Source of the DNA: an uncultured Porphyromonadaceae bacterium
GTDB lineage: Bacteria; Bacteroidota; Bacteroidia; Bacteroidales; Muribaculaceae
Assembly (NCBI GenBank): GCA_947175605.1
Contig: CAMWNH010000007.1
Location: 1-45,817 of the forward strand
Reading direction: 5' to 3'
DNA length: 45,817 bases
Shown here: positions 15,710-23,997 of the stretch, piece by piece
How the letters are laid out: the number at the start of each line of letters is the position of its first letter
How positions within the stretch are numbered: the stretch's first letter is position 1
The notes under the pieces: generated by a model
Told to the model about the DNA's origin: nothing
What the model saw: only the letters and a program-made list of their open reading frames with translations
The model's database searches: none
Program-made: the position numbers and the translations under genes

Positions 15710-17730
15710 TGCGCCGGCTTCTCTACTATTTCCTGCTTGTCCTGCTGGCTGCATCTTGCGCAAGCATCGGACGCCCCGACGGAGGTCCGCGCGACGAGAC
15801 GCCGCCCGTGTTCGTGAGCAGTACGCCTGCGCCGGGAGCGGTGGACGTGACGCCTCACCGCATGATCGTCAATTTCAACGAGAATATCCAGCTCGAGGAT
15901 GCATTCAATAAGGTCGTGTCCTCGCCGCCGAGCAAGAATGTGCCTACGGTGCGCGCCAATGGCCGCAGAATGACCGTCGAGTTCCGCGACTCGCTTCTTC
16001 CCAATACTACCTACACCATTGATTTCGCCGATGCCATCAAGGATCTTAACGAAGGAAATATCCTCGACGGCTTCGCGCTCGACTTTTCCACCGGTCCGAC
16101 GCTTGACTCGCTGCGCATAAGCGGCATAGTGCTCGACGCACAGACGCTCGAGCCCCAGCAGGGTATGCTCGTGGGCGTGCACACCGAGACGGACTCTGTG
16201 GACTCGGCTCTGATGAGCCGCCCCTTCGAGCGTATAGCACGCACAAACCAGTACGGCCAGTTTACCGTGCGCGGTCTCGCTCCGGGCCGATACCGCGTAT
16301 ATGCGCTGGACGACGTAAACCGCGACTATATGTGGGACCGCTCGGAGGTTGTGGGTTTCTATCCCGTCAGCGTCAGCCCCTCGGTGGAGGAAATCGCCGT
16401 CAGCGACACGCTCTATGCTTCCACGGGCGAGGACTCCGTGGCCGTGCGTGGCGGCGTGCATTTCCTGCCTGACGATATACTGCTCTCCACCTTCAGCCTC
16501 GGATATTCGCCGCAATACGTCAAGGACTACAAGCGCCCGGAGCGTCGCCGTGTGAACATCAACTTCGCCGCTGCGGCCGACTCGCTGGCCCGGCTTGCAA
16601 TAGTGGACGGCGTGCCCGACAGTCTTCGCGGGCTCGAATGGCCGGCGTGGGCGCTCATGCATCCCAACGCCACGCGCGACACTCTCGACTTCTGGGTGAC
16701 GGATCCGGCGGTGATGGCCGCCGACTCGCTACGTCTGGCCTTGAGCTACATGAAGGAGGACTCTGCGCGCAACATGGTGTGGACCACCGACACCCTGCGC
16801 TTCTTCTTCCGCGAACCGCGCGACACAAAAAAGCCGGTCAAGGATGCCGAGGCCGATACGATTCCGCCCGTGCACGACGCCCTGGGCGTGCGGCCTTCAT
16901 CGGGAAGCGTGCAGGAGCTGCACCTGCCCTTCGCCTTCGAAGTTTCCGAGCCGCTGGCGACGATTGATTCCGCCGCAGTGCGCATCGAAATACAGCGCGA
17001 CACCCTGTGGATGCCCGTTGCGGATGGCCGGACACTCTCGCCGGACACTGTCAATCCGCTGCTGGCCCGTGTGTTCGACATCAAATGGGAGCCCGGCGCC
17101 CGCTATCGCTTCAATGTCGACTCGGCGGCGATGGTCAGTGTCTACGGCGAGCACAACAAGGCGATGACCTCCGAGTTCACCGTCAAGAACAAGGACGACT
17201 ACTCCACGCTCGTCTTCCGGCTCGACGGGCTCGACGATCTGCCTGCCGTGGTGGAGCTTCTCTCCACTTCCGACCAGCCCGTCTACCGCACTGCCGTGCC
17301 TGCCGGAGGCCGGGACGCCACCTTCACTTTCCTGGCCCCGGGCACATACTACGCCCGCCTGTACATCGACGAGAACGCCAACGGACGCTGGGACACGGGC
17401 AACCCCGAGACACAGCTCCAGCCCGAGGAAACCTTCTACTATCCCAAGAAGATAGAACTGAAAAAGAACTGGGATATCGACCAGAACTGGGATATAGCGG
17501 CCGAGCCTCTCGACAGCCAGAAGCCCCGCGCCATCAAGAAGAATAAGCCCAAGCTCAAGCGCGGTGAGCGCGAGCCCATAGATGAGGATGATGACGGCTT
17601 CGGATACGAGCAGGAAAACTACAATCCCTTCGGCGGCTCGGGCAGTCGCAATAGCAACCGAGGCGGCGGCAACAGGCGTCCGAGCGGCGGAGGCTTCCGC
17701 AATTCCAATACATCCGGTCTGCGCCGCTGA
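15709..17730 (+). CDS. Ig-like domain lipoprotein
   Basis: A 673-aa protein starting at the ATG that overlaps the previous stop. The lipoprotein signal RRLLYYFLLVLLAASC has a lipobox LAASC with the lipidated Cys at 17. An N-terminal SbsA/Big_5-type Ig-like domain (about 30-125, TPPVFVSSTPAPGAVDV) is followed by a carboxypeptidase-regulatory-like beta domain (about 135-210, GQFTVRGLAPGRYRVYALDD). A long central region follows, then a dockerin-like or calcium-loop-like stretch (YIDENANGRWDTGN). The tail is rich in Lys, then Asn, Ser, Gly and Arg. This architecture is common in Bacteroidetes as an uncharacterised outer-membrane lipoprotein. No enzyme motif is seen. The coupling to the prenyl synthase does not by itself indicate a shared pathway. 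Confidence 0.9.
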   Translation: MRRLLYYFLLVLLAASCASIGRPDGGPRDETPPVFVSSTPAPGAVDVTPHRMIVNFNENIQLEDAFNKVVSSPPSKNVPTVRANGRRMTVEFRDSLLPNTTYTIDFADAIKDLNEGNILDGFALDFSTGPTLDSLRISGIVLDAQTLEPQQGMLVGVHTETDSVDSALMSRPFERIARTNQYGQFTVRGLAPGRYRVYALDDVNRDYMWDRSEVVGFYPVSVSPSVEEIAVSDTLYASTGEDSVAVRGGVHFLPDDILLSTFSLGYSPQYVKDYKRPERRRVNINFAAAADSLARLAIVDGVPDSLRGLEWPAWALMHPNATRDTLDFWVTDPAVMAADSLRLALSYMKEDSARNMVWTTDTLRFFFREPRDTKKPVKDAEADTIPPVHDALGVRPSSGSVQELHLPFAFEVSEPLATIDSAAVRIEIQRDTLWMPVADGRTLSPDTVNPLLARVFDIKWEPGARYRFNVDSAAMVSVYGEHNKAMTSEFTVKNKDDYSTLVFRLDGLDDLPAVVELLSTSDQPVYRTAVPAGGRDATFTFLAPGTYYARLYIDENANGRWDTGNPETQLQPEETFYYPKKIELKKNWDIDQNWDIAAEPLDSQKPRAIKKNKPKLKRGEREPIDEDDDGFGYEQENYNPFGGSGSRNSNRGGGNRRPSGGGFRNSNTSGLRR

Positions 17731-17792
17731 TCTGCACCGAGGGCCTGCGGCCGATATTTTCCACTTTTTGGCTTGGATTGCAAATTTTTTTG

Positions 17793-17800
17793 TACCTTTG
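17793..17800 (+). promoter_or_regulatory. -7 element TACCTTTG for the MazG-like/deoC operon
   Basis: An exact TAnnTTTG match 18 bp before the ATG at 17819. A TTTTTG at 17765-17770 lies 22 bp upstream, slightly long for a -33. Confidence 0.65.
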
Positions 17801-17818
17801 TGAATCCCGCGTGCTGAT

Positions 17819-18193
17819 ATGCGCGTTATGCTTATGCCGGATATTCACGCTCCGCTCACTATAGCCGATGCCCAGCGGGCTGTCGACCAATGGATACGCA
17901 CCATAGGCGTGCGCTACTTCTCGCCTCTCACCAACATGGCCGTCCTGGCCGAGGAGTGCGGCGAGGTGGCACGCGTGATAGCGCGCACCGACGGCGAGCA
18001 GAGCGCCAAGCCCGGCGAACGCCTCGACCTTGCCGACGAGCTGGCCGACCTTCTGTGGGTGACGATGGCCATAGCCAACCAGCACGGCATAGATCTCACG
18101 GAGGCCTTTGCCCGCAATCTGGAAAAGAAAAGCACCCGCGACGCCACACGCCACCGCGACAATCCTCGACTCTCCGAAACACAAGCAAACTGA
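17819..18193 (+). CDS. MazG-like nucleotide pyrophosphohydrolase
   Basis: The 124-aa protein has the all-alpha NTP pyrophosphohydrolase motif: EECGEVAR (about 45-52) and DLADELADLLW (about 69-79), which supply the acidic Mg2+-binding EExxE...ExxD residues. Members hydrolyse non-canonical or excess (d)NTPs to monophosphates. It is a single-domain, short type rather than full-length MazG. Three in-frame ATGs lie within the first six codons (17819, 17828, 17834), so the exact start is uncertain. deoC follows after 26 bp, which suggests co-transcription and a shared link to deoxynucleotide metabolism. Confidence 0.88.
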   Translation: MRVMLMPDIHAPLTIADAQRAVDQWIRTIGVRYFSPLTNMAVLAEECGEVARVIARTDGEQSAKPGERLDLADELADLLWVTMAIANQHGIDLTEAFARNLEKKSTRDATRHRDNPRLSETQAN

Positions 18194-18219
18194 AACACTA
18201 TACCCCCATACTCTGAACT

Positions 18220-19107
18220 ATGAGCGACAACAAGTACAAGGACACGATCGAAGCCTCCCGCGTCATCACCGACGACGCCAAGGTGGCCGATGCCGTAAAG
18301 GAAATAATCGAGAAGCATGCCGACGAGAACCGCACCGAGGAGGTGTATAAGTTCCTGTTCAACACCATAGATCTTACCACGCTGAAGGCTACGGATTCGC
18401 CCGTGTCGGTAGCCGACTTCACCGAAGCCGTGAACCGCTTCGAGGAAGAATATCCCGAGCTGCCCAATGTGGCCGCTATCTGCGTGTATCCCAACTTTGC
18501 GCAGGTCGTGCGTGCCGTGCTGGAAGTGTCGTCGGTGGACGTGGCCTGCGTCAGCGGCGGATTTCCCTCCTCGCAGACCTTCCCCGAGGTGAAGGTGGCC
18601 GAGACGGCTCTGGCTGTCGAAGGCGGTGCGGATGAAATCGACATCGTTCTGAATGTGGGCGACTTCCTCGACGGCGACTACGAGAGCGTGTGCGATGAAA
18701 TTTCCGAACTCAAGGATGCCTGCCACGGTCGCATCCTCAAGGTAATCCTCGAGACGGGCGCCCTCAAGACAGCCGCCAACATCAAGGCCGCATCCATCCT
18801 CTCGCTCTATTCCGGGGCCGACTTCCTCAAGACCTCCACGGGTAAGGAATTCCCCGGCGCAAGCCTCGAGGCCGCATACGTGATGATGCAGGCTATCAAG
18901 GAATACTTCGAGAAGACGGGACGCCGTGTAGGCTTCAAGTGTTCCGGCGGTGTCGCAACTACCGACGAGGCTGTGAAATACTATACGCTGGCCAAGGAAA
19001 TACTTGGCGAGGAATGGCTCTCCAACGAGTATTTCCGCATCGGTGCAAGCCGTCTTGCAAACAATCTGCTCAGCGACATCCTCGGTCGCGAAGTCAAGCA
19101 CTTCTAA
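18220..19107 (+). CDS. deoC: deoxyribose-phosphate aldolase
   Basis: The class I aldolase splits 2-deoxyribose 5-phosphate into glyceraldehyde 3-phosphate and acetaldehyde, in deoxynucleoside catabolism. The 295-aa length fits the longer DeoC subfamily. The Schiff-base lysine is K204 in DFLKTSTGK, and the second active-site lysine is K240 in GFKCSGG. Conserved regions IDLTTLKA (substrate pocket) and DEIDIVLNVG are also visible. It follows the MazG-like gene with 26 bp between them. Confidence 0.95.
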   Translation: MSDNKYKDTIEASRVITDDAKVADAVKEIIEKHADENRTEEVYKFLFNTIDLTTLKATDSPVSVADFTEAVNRFEEEYPELPNVAAICVYPNFAQVVRAVLEVSSVDVACVSGGFPSSQTFPEVKVAETALAVEGGADEIDIVLNVGDFLDGDYESVCDEISELKDACHGRILKVILETGALKTAANIKAASILSLYSGADFLKTSTGKEFPGASLEAAYVMMQAIKEYFEKTGRRVGFKCSGGVATTDEAVKYYTLAKEILGEEWLSNEYFRIGASRLANNLLSDILGREVKHF

Positions 19108-19131
19108 TGCCCCGGGGCGGCCTGGCCCCGC

Positions 19132-19722
19132 ATGATTATGAAATTCTGGATATATCAGGACGGAGCCCAGAAAGGGCCCTTCACGGTTTTCGAACTTTTC
19201 GAAAAGAACCTGACCCCGCAGACCCCCGTGTGGTGCGAGGGTATGGACAAGTGGCGCCATGCGGGTGAGGTGCCGGCTCTCGGGCCTCTGCTCGACGGCA
19301 ACCGCGACTTCTATCTCTCGGAGTCCGGCATGGGCGAAGTCAAGGCCGAGGACACGAACCTGTCCGCGCAGACCGCCTGCGAGACGCCGGCTGCCGAGCC
19401 GGTGGCAGCAGAGAGTGAGGCCCCGGGCGTCAATCCCGCTCCGCAGGCAGCCGCGCAGCCTGCAGCAGCCGTAAGGCCGGCCAAAAGCCGTCCCGACGAG
19501 CCTTGTCCGCCCACGTATATCGGCTGGAGCGTGTTCCTGACGGTATGCTGCTGCTCGCCCATCAGTATCGCCGCGCTGGTATGCTCGATATTCGTTCCGA
19601 GCTACTACAACAAAGGTAAGCTCGACAAGAGCCGCCGGGCCAGCGAAATAGCCGCATGGCTCATTATGATAGCTATTGCACTGGGCATGCTGCCGGTGAT
19701 GCTAATGTCAGCAATCTTCTGA
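19132..19722 (+). CDS. GYF-domain and CD225-type membrane protein
   Basis: A 196-aa protein. The N-terminal about 55 residues form a GYF_2 domain (FWIYQDGAQKGPFTVFELF, TPVWCEGMDKWRHAGEV). A linker rich in Ala and Pro (about 75-120) follows. The C-terminus is a CD225/dispanin-like region with two membrane helices (about 130-155 and 172-194) and the motif SIFVPSYYNKGKLDKSRRASE between them. Such proteins usually sit beside DUF2752 genes in Bacteroidetes, as here. Function is unknown; the GYF part suggests binding of proline-rich partners. The start is at 19132, or at 19138, the second ATG. The stop TGA is followed at once, in the same reading frame, by the TTG start of the DUF2752 gene. Confidence 0.88.
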   Translation: MIMKFWIYQDGAQKGPFTVFELFEKNLTPQTPVWCEGMDKWRHAGEVPALGPLLDGNRDFYLSESGMGEVKAEDTNLSAQTACETPAAEPVAAESEAPGVNPAPQAAAQPAAAVRPAKSRPDEPCPPTYIGWSVFLTVCCCSPISIAALVCSIFVPSYYNKGKLDKSRRASEIAAWLIMIAIALGMLPVMLMSAIF

Positions 19723-20103
19723 TTGAAGCAGCGGATATCCCTTAAACTCTTGGCCACGGTTGCAGCCACGGTTGCAGCTGTGGCCTTTATTGCCTTCGTC
19801 TACTATACGCGCGACCCCGCGTCGGCAGCCGCGCCCAAGTGCATGTTCCGCCTGCTCACGGGCTGGGATTGCCCCGGCTGCGGCGCGCAGCGTGCCTTGC
19901 ACGCCATCCTCCACGGTCGGGTAGCCGAGGCCTGGGGTTATAATCCATTTCTTTTTTTCGCCGTGCCTGCCGGTGTGTTCTTTATTGTTGTCGAAGGGCT
20001 GCGCACACGCTATCCCCGGTTGCACAGGGCAGTCATAAACGAATTCACGATCTGCGCTGTGCTGGCTGCAGTCCTTGCATGGTGGATTTTCCGTAATCTG
20101 TGA
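19723..20103 (+). CDS. DUF2752 membrane protein
   Basis: A 126-aa protein with an N-terminal membrane helix (about 8-28) and two more helices (about 72-90 and 105-123). It contains the DUF2752 hallmark CPGCGAQRALHAILHG (about 50-65), in which two Cys lie next to a conserved Arg. The only start upstream of the motif is TTG at 19723, which directly follows the TGA of the GYF/CD225 gene in the same frame. The next ATG is codon 41, too late to keep the first helix. Function is unknown. The pair is probably co-translated, and may even be joined by occasional stop readthrough. Confidence 0.82.
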   Translation: MKQRISLKLLATVAATVAAVAFIAFVYYTRDPASAAAPKCMFRLLTGWDCPGCGAQRALHAILHGRVAEAWGYNPFLFFAVPAGVFFIVVEGLRTRYPRLHRAVINEFTICAVLAAVLAWWIFRNL

Positions 20104-20122
20104 TAAAAACGGTCCCACGGGC

Positions 20123-20151
20123 TTGAAAGTCATGTTTTTTTGCTATCTTTG
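20123..20151 (+). promoter_or_regulatory. promoter of the methyltransferase gene (TTG-N18-TATCTTTG)
   Basis: The -33 TTG is at 20123-20125 and the -7 TATCTTTG at 20144-20151, with a spacer of 18 bp. The leader is about 30 nt. Confidence 0.7.
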
Positions 20152-20189
20152 TCCGCACATATTCTAAACCGATACACCCTGCACAATAT

Positions 20190-21077
20190 ATGGATACGAC
20201 CGATGATTTCCGGCGCTGGCTCTCCGGCATTCCTTACGAGGTAGCTTTCTGGAGAAGCTATTACGGCAACCGCCGCCGGCGTCGCGATCTGTTCTCATGG
20301 TCGCTATACGGCAAGCCCTGTGTTCTCGACGGCTTCGACATCGACGCGTATATCGGGGGCCTTGCTTCCGGCAATCCTAAAATCCTCGATGTGGGCTGCG
20401 CACTCAGCTATGCTTTCGGCAATATTATCTGCGGAAAGCCGGCCGACGTAAGCTATGTGGATCCGCTTGCACCCTTCTACAACAAGATTCTCCTCCGCTA
20501 CAACATCGAGCGCCCCGCCATAGAGTTCGGCATGATAGAATGCCTGTCGGGGTCATTCGCCCCGGAATCGGTGGATTTCATTCACGTGCGCAATGCTCTG
20601 GACCACTGCGCGGACCCCTTCGCGGGCATAATACAGTGTCTCGTCGTGCTTAGGGAGGGTGGTGTGCTTTACCTCAACCATTTCGTCAACGAGGCGCAGA
20701 ACGAGGCCTACCGCGGTTTCCATCAGTTCAATCTCTGCATGCGCGACGGCCGACTTATCCTCTGGAACAGGAGCGTTGAAATCGACGTCACCGAGCGTCT
20801 GCAAGGCATAGCCGATGTTGTCACCACGCTCACGCCGGAAGGCCGTGTAGTGGCCGTAATCACACGTAAGGCTCCCGTGCCGCGCGAGCTCTACGACCCG
20901 CGAGCCGTGGCCATGCGCATGACGGGTGATATGATGACCACTGTCGAATACTTCCACAGCTTGCCCACAAGCGCCGCCTATCAGATGAAGCGGCTTGTAA
21001 GCACCGTGGGCCACCGCACGATGAGGCTGCTGCCTTTGGGGCTGCTGAAGCGCATAAAGCGCATCGCAGGAAAATAA
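20190..21077 (+). CDS. class I SAM-dependent methyltransferase-like protein
   Basis: A 295-aa protein with a Rossmann-type core. Motif I is ILDVGCALSY (about 64-73), the acidic residue after beta2 is in YVDPLAP, and post-motif I is VDFIHVRNALDHCADPF, typical of Methyltransf_11-type enzymes. The glycine-rich motif is atypical (DVGCALS rather than DxGxGxG). The C-terminus is basic and ends in KRIKRIAGK. The substrate is not predictable. It is a single-gene unit with its own promoter and a bidirectional terminator shared with galM. Confidence 0.8.
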   Translation: MDTTDDFRRWLSGIPYEVAFWRSYYGNRRRRRDLFSWSLYGKPCVLDGFDIDAYIGGLASGNPKILDVGCALSYAFGNIICGKPADVSYVDPLAPFYNKILLRYNIERPAIEFGMIECLSGSFAPESVDFIHVRNALDHCADPFAGIIQCLVVLREGGVLYLNHFVNEAQNEAYRGFHQFNLCMRDGRLILWNRSVEIDVTERLQGIADVVTTLTPEGRVVAVITRKAPVPRELYDPRAVAMRMTGDMMTTVEYFHSLPTSAAYQMKRLVSTVGHRTMRLLPLGLLKRIKRIAGK

Positions 21078-21082
21078 GCATT

Positions 21083-21116
21083 AAAAAGGGGGGGGATTCA
21101 CGAATCCCCCCCTTTT
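21083..21116. terminator. bidirectional intrinsic terminator between methyltransferase gene and galM
   Basis: A run of A plus G8 (21083-21095) with ATT pairs to AAT plus C7 and TTTT (21103-21116). The hairpin is flanked by A on the left and T on the right, so it can end transcription from both converging genes. Confidence 0.92.
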
Positions 21117-21117
21117 C

Positions 21118-22161
21118 TTATTCCGCGGAGAAGCGGAATTCTATGGTTTCGTGGAATGTCTCGCCCGGGCGGAGTTCCGTCGTGGGGAAGTCGGGGCGGT
21201 TGGGCGAGTCGGGATAGTGCTGGCACTCTATGGCTACGGCGCAGTAGTCTTCGTAGACAGCGCCGTCCTTGCCCGCAGGCGCTCCCGTGAGCCAGTTGCC
21301 CGTATAGACCTGCACGCCGGGCTGGGTTGTCAGCACCTCAAGCCGTCGGCCCGACGCAGGGTCGCGGAGTACGGCTGCTGTCTGCAGCTTTCCGGCTTCA
21401 TAGCCGTCGATGGCCCAGCAGTTGTCGTAGCCCTTGCCATACTTCAGTGCGGGGAAGTCCGCGTGTATATCGCGGCCTATTGCCTTTGCCGTCCGGAAAT
21501 CCATGGGTGTATCGTCTACAGGGGCCGGGGATTCCGGCAGCGGGATCAGCGAGGAATCTGTGGGCAGCCATCGCGAGGCGCGCAGTTCCAGCGTATGGTC
21601 CAGGACCGAGCCCGAGTTGTGGCCGGAGAGATTCCAGTAAGCGTGGTTTGTAAGGTTCACCACCGTGGGCGCGTCCGTCACGGCCTCGAGGTCCAGACGC
21701 AGCGTGCAATCATCTGTCCAGGTGTATGTCGCGCGGGCAGTCAGTCGTCCGGGATAGCCCTCCTCGCCGTCGGCCGATACGTATTGCATTATGCAGTGGT
21801 CCGTGTTGTGTTCCACCAGCGTCCACAGCCTGTTCTGGAAGCCTGTCGGACCGCCGTGGAGATGGTTGGGCCCGTTGTTCACGGCCAGGCTGTAGTCATG
21901 TCCGTCGAGCGTGAAGTGGCCGCGGGCAATGCGGTTGGCATATCGGCCCGGTACCTTGCCCGCACAGGGGCCATCGGCAAGATAATCGGCCGGATTCGCG
22001 TAGCCCAGCACCACGTCGGCCATGCGGCCGTTGCGGTCCGGAACCACGACGCTCACGATGCCTGCGCCGAGGGTGGAAAGCGTCGCTTCTGCGCCTCGCG
22101 CGTTGGTGAGGGTCACGAGCGTGCCCTCGCCTTCGGGGGTGTTGAAATGTGTCAGTCTCAT
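21118..22161 (-). CDS. galM: aldose 1-epimerase (mutarotase)
   Basis: The enzyme interconverts alpha and beta anomers of galactose and glucose, feeding alpha-galactose to GalK. The 347-aa protein has GRYANRIARG (substrate-binding Arg), the catalytic His in TNHAYWNLSG (about 171-180), and the catalytic Glu in AIECQHYPDSPN (about 317). There is no signal peptide, so it is cytoplasmic. The ATG overlaps the galK stop by 4 nt (ATGA), which means it is the second gene of a galKM operon. Confidence 0.95.
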   Translation of the reverse strand: MRLTHFNTPEGEGTLVTLTNARGAEATLSTLGAGIVSVVVPDRNGRMADVVLGYANPADYLADGPCAGKVPGRYANRIARGHFTLDGHDYSLAVNNGPNHLHGGPTGFQNRLWTLVEHNTDHCIMQYVSADGEEGYPGRLTARATYTWTDDCTLRLDLEAVTDAPTVVNLTNHAYWNLSGHNSGSVLDHTLELRASRWLPTDSSLIPLPESPAPVDDTPMDFRTAKAIGRDIHADFPALKYGKGYDNCWAIDGYEAGKLQTAAVLRDPASGRRLEVLTTQPGVQVYTGNWLTGAPAGKDGAVYEDYCAVAIECQHYPDSPNRPDFPTTELRPGETFHETIEFRFSAE

Positions 22162-23294
22162 AGTTTTCGTGCGCCGTCGCTGATTACGACTTCATATACT
22201 TTCGGCTCATGGCCGTAACGTTCTGCGAATTCCTTGCGGGCCTTCTCCACGAAGGGCTCCAGCAGCTCGTCCTTCACAAGGTTGATGGTGCAGCCGCCAA
22301 AGCCGCCGCCCATGATGCGCGAGCCCGTGACGCCGCAGCGGCGCGCTAAATCGTTGAGGAAGTCGAGTTCCTCGCAGCTCACCTCATAGTCCTTCGAGAG
22401 GCCCTCGTGAGTCTCGTACATGCATTTGCCCACGGTCTCGTAGTCGCCTGCCGTGAGTGCGTCGCACACATCCAGCACGCGCTGCTTCTCGCCTATCACG
22501 AAGCGCGCACGCTTGTAGTCCTCCCCGGAGAGGTCGGCCTTGGCGGCGTCGAGCATCTCCATGGTGGCATCCCGGAGAGTGTCTACGCCCAGGCGCGCGG
22601 CCACGCGCTCGCAGGATTCGCGGCGTTTGTTGTAGGGCGAGTCGGCCAGCTCGTGCTTCACCACCGAATCCAGAAGCACCAGCTTGTAGCCCTCGGGCTT
22701 GAAGGGGTAGTATTCATATTCCAGCGAACGGCAGTCGAGGCGTATCAGATGGTCCTTGCGGCCGAATACGGAGGCGAACTGGTCCATGATGCCGCAGTTC
22801 ACGCCGCAGTAGTTGTGCTCGGTGCTCTGGCCTATGCGTGCAAGCTCGAACTTATCGATGGCGCTTGCGTTGAAGAGGTCGTTCAGCGCAAAGGCGAAGC
22901 AGCTCTCCAGAGCGGCCGATGAGCTGAGACCGGCGCCTAAGGGCACATTGCCGGCGAATACGGCGTCGAAGCCTTCCACCTTGCCGCCGCGCTTCTCGAT
23001 TTCGCGGCACACGCCGAAGATGTAGCGAGCCCAGCTCTTCGAGGGCGCGTCCTCTTCGCGAAGGCCGAACTCAGCATATTCGTCGATGTCGATGGAGTAC
23101 ACGCGCACCTTATCGCTTCCGTTGGGACGGATTTCGGCCATTATCACCTTGTCAATGGCGCCCGGGAAGACGAAGCCGCCGTTGTAGTCCGTGTGCTCGC
23201 CAATGAGGTTGATGCGCCCGGCCGAAGCGTAGAAAGTGCCCTCGCCGCCGAATCTTTCCTCAAAGGTCCGTGAGATTTTTTCTTTCAGTTCCAT
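22158..23294 (-). CDS. galK: galactokinase
   Basis: A GHMP kinase that phosphorylates alpha-D-galactose at C1 with ATP, the first committed step of the Leloir pathway. I choose the ATG at 23294 (378 aa); the open frame runs 18 codons further, into a terminator. The galactokinase signature GRINLIGEHTDYNGGFVFP is at about 26-44, the GHMP phosphate loop PLGAGLSSSAA at about 117-127, the catalytic Asp is in GIMDQFASVFG, and the third motif is GGGFGGCTINLV near the C-terminus. galT and galE are not in the window. galM follows with an ATGA overlap. Confidence 0.95.
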   Translation of the reverse strand: MELKEKISRTFEERFGGEGTFYASAGRINLIGEHTDYNGGFVFPGAIDKVIMAEIRPNGSDKVRVYSIDIDEYAEFGLREEDAPSKSWARYIFGVCREIEKRGGKVEGFDAVFAGNVPLGAGLSSSAALESCFAFALNDLFNASAIDKFELARIGQSTEHNYCGVNCGIMDQFASVFGRKDHLIRLDCRSLEYEYYPFKPEGYKLVLLDSVVKHELADSPYNKRRESCERVAARLGVDTLRDATMEMLDAAKADLSGEDYKRARFVIGEKQRVLDVCDALTAGDYETVGKCMYETHEGLSKDYEVSCEELDFLNDLARRCGVTGSRIMGGGFGGCTINLVKDELLEPFVEKARKEFAERYGHEPKVYEVVISDGARKL

Positions 23295-23340
23295 GGTTTT
23301 CAGAGGGTATTGTTTCAGGTTGTTCTTCTTTCGTAGTTTT

Positions 23341-23374
23341 AACAACAAAAGGCTACGTATGGGTCGTAGCCTTT
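23341..23374 (-). terminator. intrinsic terminator between small membrane protein gene and galK
   Basis: A 10-bp stem AAAGGCTACG/CGTAGCCTTT (23348-23357 with 23365-23374) with a 7-nt loop. On the minus strand it is followed by TTGTTGTT. It sits 53 bp before the galK start, so it ends the upstream gene and could also act as an attenuator for galK, for which no clear TAnnTTTG was found. Confidence 0.82.
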
Positions 23375-23429
23375 CGTTAAACTGTTGTAAAAGTCATCCG
23401 GTCGCGAGCCGGGCCCGTGGCTGCGGCCC

Positions 23430-23774
23430 TTATTCCAGCCCTATCTTGAGTACGATCAGGAAGGCTGCGACCACTACGATAAGAACGGCGGAAGCTATCA
23501 GTGCGGTAATTGCCACGTTGCGCCAGGCGCCTGTCTTGCGGCGGACGGCGAATATGGCGGTGATGATTGATGCGCCGGCCACGCACATTGCATAATAGCC
23601 GGTAGAATATGCAAGCGTAACCCATGCGGCTACGGCCAACACAAGCGACAGCAGTGGCAGCCATCCGGATTTCTTTGGTGCGGGAGCCGGAGTTTCGGCC
23701 GTCAGGGGCTGTTCGGTAAGGGGGCTGTTTTCAGCGTTTGTGTTTTCTACTGCGGGATTTTTATCTTCGTTCAT
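23430..23774 (-). CDS. small membrane protein, unknown function
   Basis: A 114-aa protein. The first about 35 residues are hydrophilic and rich in Pro, Glu and Thr (TPAPAPKKSG). Three hydrophobic helices follow at about 37-55, 58-75 and 87-110. No motif is recognised. It is monocistronic, ended by the terminator before galK. The 223-bp gap to the divergent TonB-dependent barrel gene (23775-23997) is AT-rich, and I see no exact TAnnTTTG in either direction there. Confidence 0.75.
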   Translation of the reverse strand: MNEDKNPAVENTNAENSPLTEQPLTAETPAPAPKKSGWLPLLSLVLAVAAWVTLAYSTGYYAMCVAGASIITAIFAVRRKTGAWRNVAITALIASAVLIVVVAAFLIVLKIGLE

Positions 23775-23997
23775 TGGAGTAGTTTCGGGATAAGGGTGCT
23801 AATGCCATGATAGGCAGGCTGTATAAATAAGACAAATTTTGCTAAAAAAGGTTTAATTGATGCGAAAAAATATTTTTTGGATTAAACTTCCGGGCCGAAA
23901 ATATATCTCAAATATGGCTGCGGGTTCATGGGGTTTGTGTCCCGGCGGCTCCATCACAATCGACTAAACTATCATTCACTATCTATTCCTCATTCCA

